Part shown: positions 24,669 to 24,708 of the stretch, piece after piece
How the letters are laid out: each line of letters starts with the position of its first letter
Position numbering within the stretch: position 1 is the stretch's first letter
DNA from: Chara braunii
Taxonomy: Eukaryota; Streptophyta; Charophyceae; Charales; Characeae
Direction of reading: 5' to 3'
NCBI GenBank assembly: GCA_003427395.1
Contig: BFEA01000074.1
Span: 51,955 to 76,662, forward strand
Length of the DNA stretch: 24,708 bases
Translations under genes and position numbers: made by a program
Notes under the pieces: generated by a model
The model's input: the letters and a program-made list of their open reading frames with translations, nothing else
Told to the model about the DNA's origin: nothing
Database searches by the model: none

Positions 24669-24708
24669 CAGACTGTTGAGGGTTCAGCCTCCTGATGAGT
24701 CGGTGAAA
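24669..24708 (+). repeat. Dispersed hammerhead-like repeat, copy C, cut by window end
   Basis: GCAGACTGTTGAGGGTTCAG then CCTC and CTGATGA (24692-24698), GTCGG (24699-24703) and TGAAA. It matches copy A upstream of the core and copy B within it. The rest of the motif lies beyond the window. Confidence 0.7.

Overview
The window is eukaryotic and most likely from a streptophyte: a charophycean green alga such as Chara, or a land plant. The evidence is a plant-type L1 LINE (DUF4283-like/CCHC ORF1, APE endonuclease, reverse transcriptase, C-terminal zf-RVT zinc motif), an intron-like GTAAGT/GCAG pair, abundant poly-A/T tracts, micro- and minisatellites, and no operons or ribosome binding sites. 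The genus is a guess. I see no complete host gene, rRNA or tRNA.

Layout. Positions 1-3248 are non-coding, with small hairpins, a ~53-bp GC-rich tandem repeat (556-895) and three GTCAAC/GTTGAC hairpins (2481-2619). Positions 3280-15956 are one decayed L1 LINE that spans half the window and ends in an A30 tail. It carries many stops and frameshifts and two later insertions. Insertion 1 (6837-8869) is flanked by an 11-bp target duplication and is rich in GAT/GCT repeats. Insertion 2 (9601-12209) sits at a palindromic site, with a possible 3-bp duplication. Removing either one restores contiguous LINE protein homology. Without both, the LINE is about 8.0 kb.

Positions 15957-17058 are non-coding with poly-T, a GC-rich palindromic block and a 53-bp tandem repeat. 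The best host-gene candidate is a long open exon at 17059-19161 (about 700 codons, four tandem 30-residue repeats). It is followed by a probable 191-bp intron and a short exon at 19353-19390. Its C-terminal part faintly recalls the XPF-like region of SHOC1/ZIP2-type meiotic proteins, which is tentative.

Positions 19465-20160 hold an 11-bp minisatellite (TTATCCACACC, 20 copies) and a longer degraded repeat. Positions 20600-22250 hold a tandem CCATATGG array and two foldback MITE-like elements sharing ACCACCAGTA termini. An exon-like C-terminus lies at 22385-22548. Positions 22550-24708 are microsatellites plus a dispersed repeat family with a hammerhead-ribozyme-like core (CTGATGA, stem II, GAAAC, GTC), part of it in a ~100-bp inverted repeat.

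The genes do not form a pathway. The window reads as a repeat-rich intron or intergenic region around fragments of one or two host genes. The most interesting items are the hammerhead-like repeats, the precisely datable nested insertions, the TTAA foldback family and the DnaA-box-like minisatellite.
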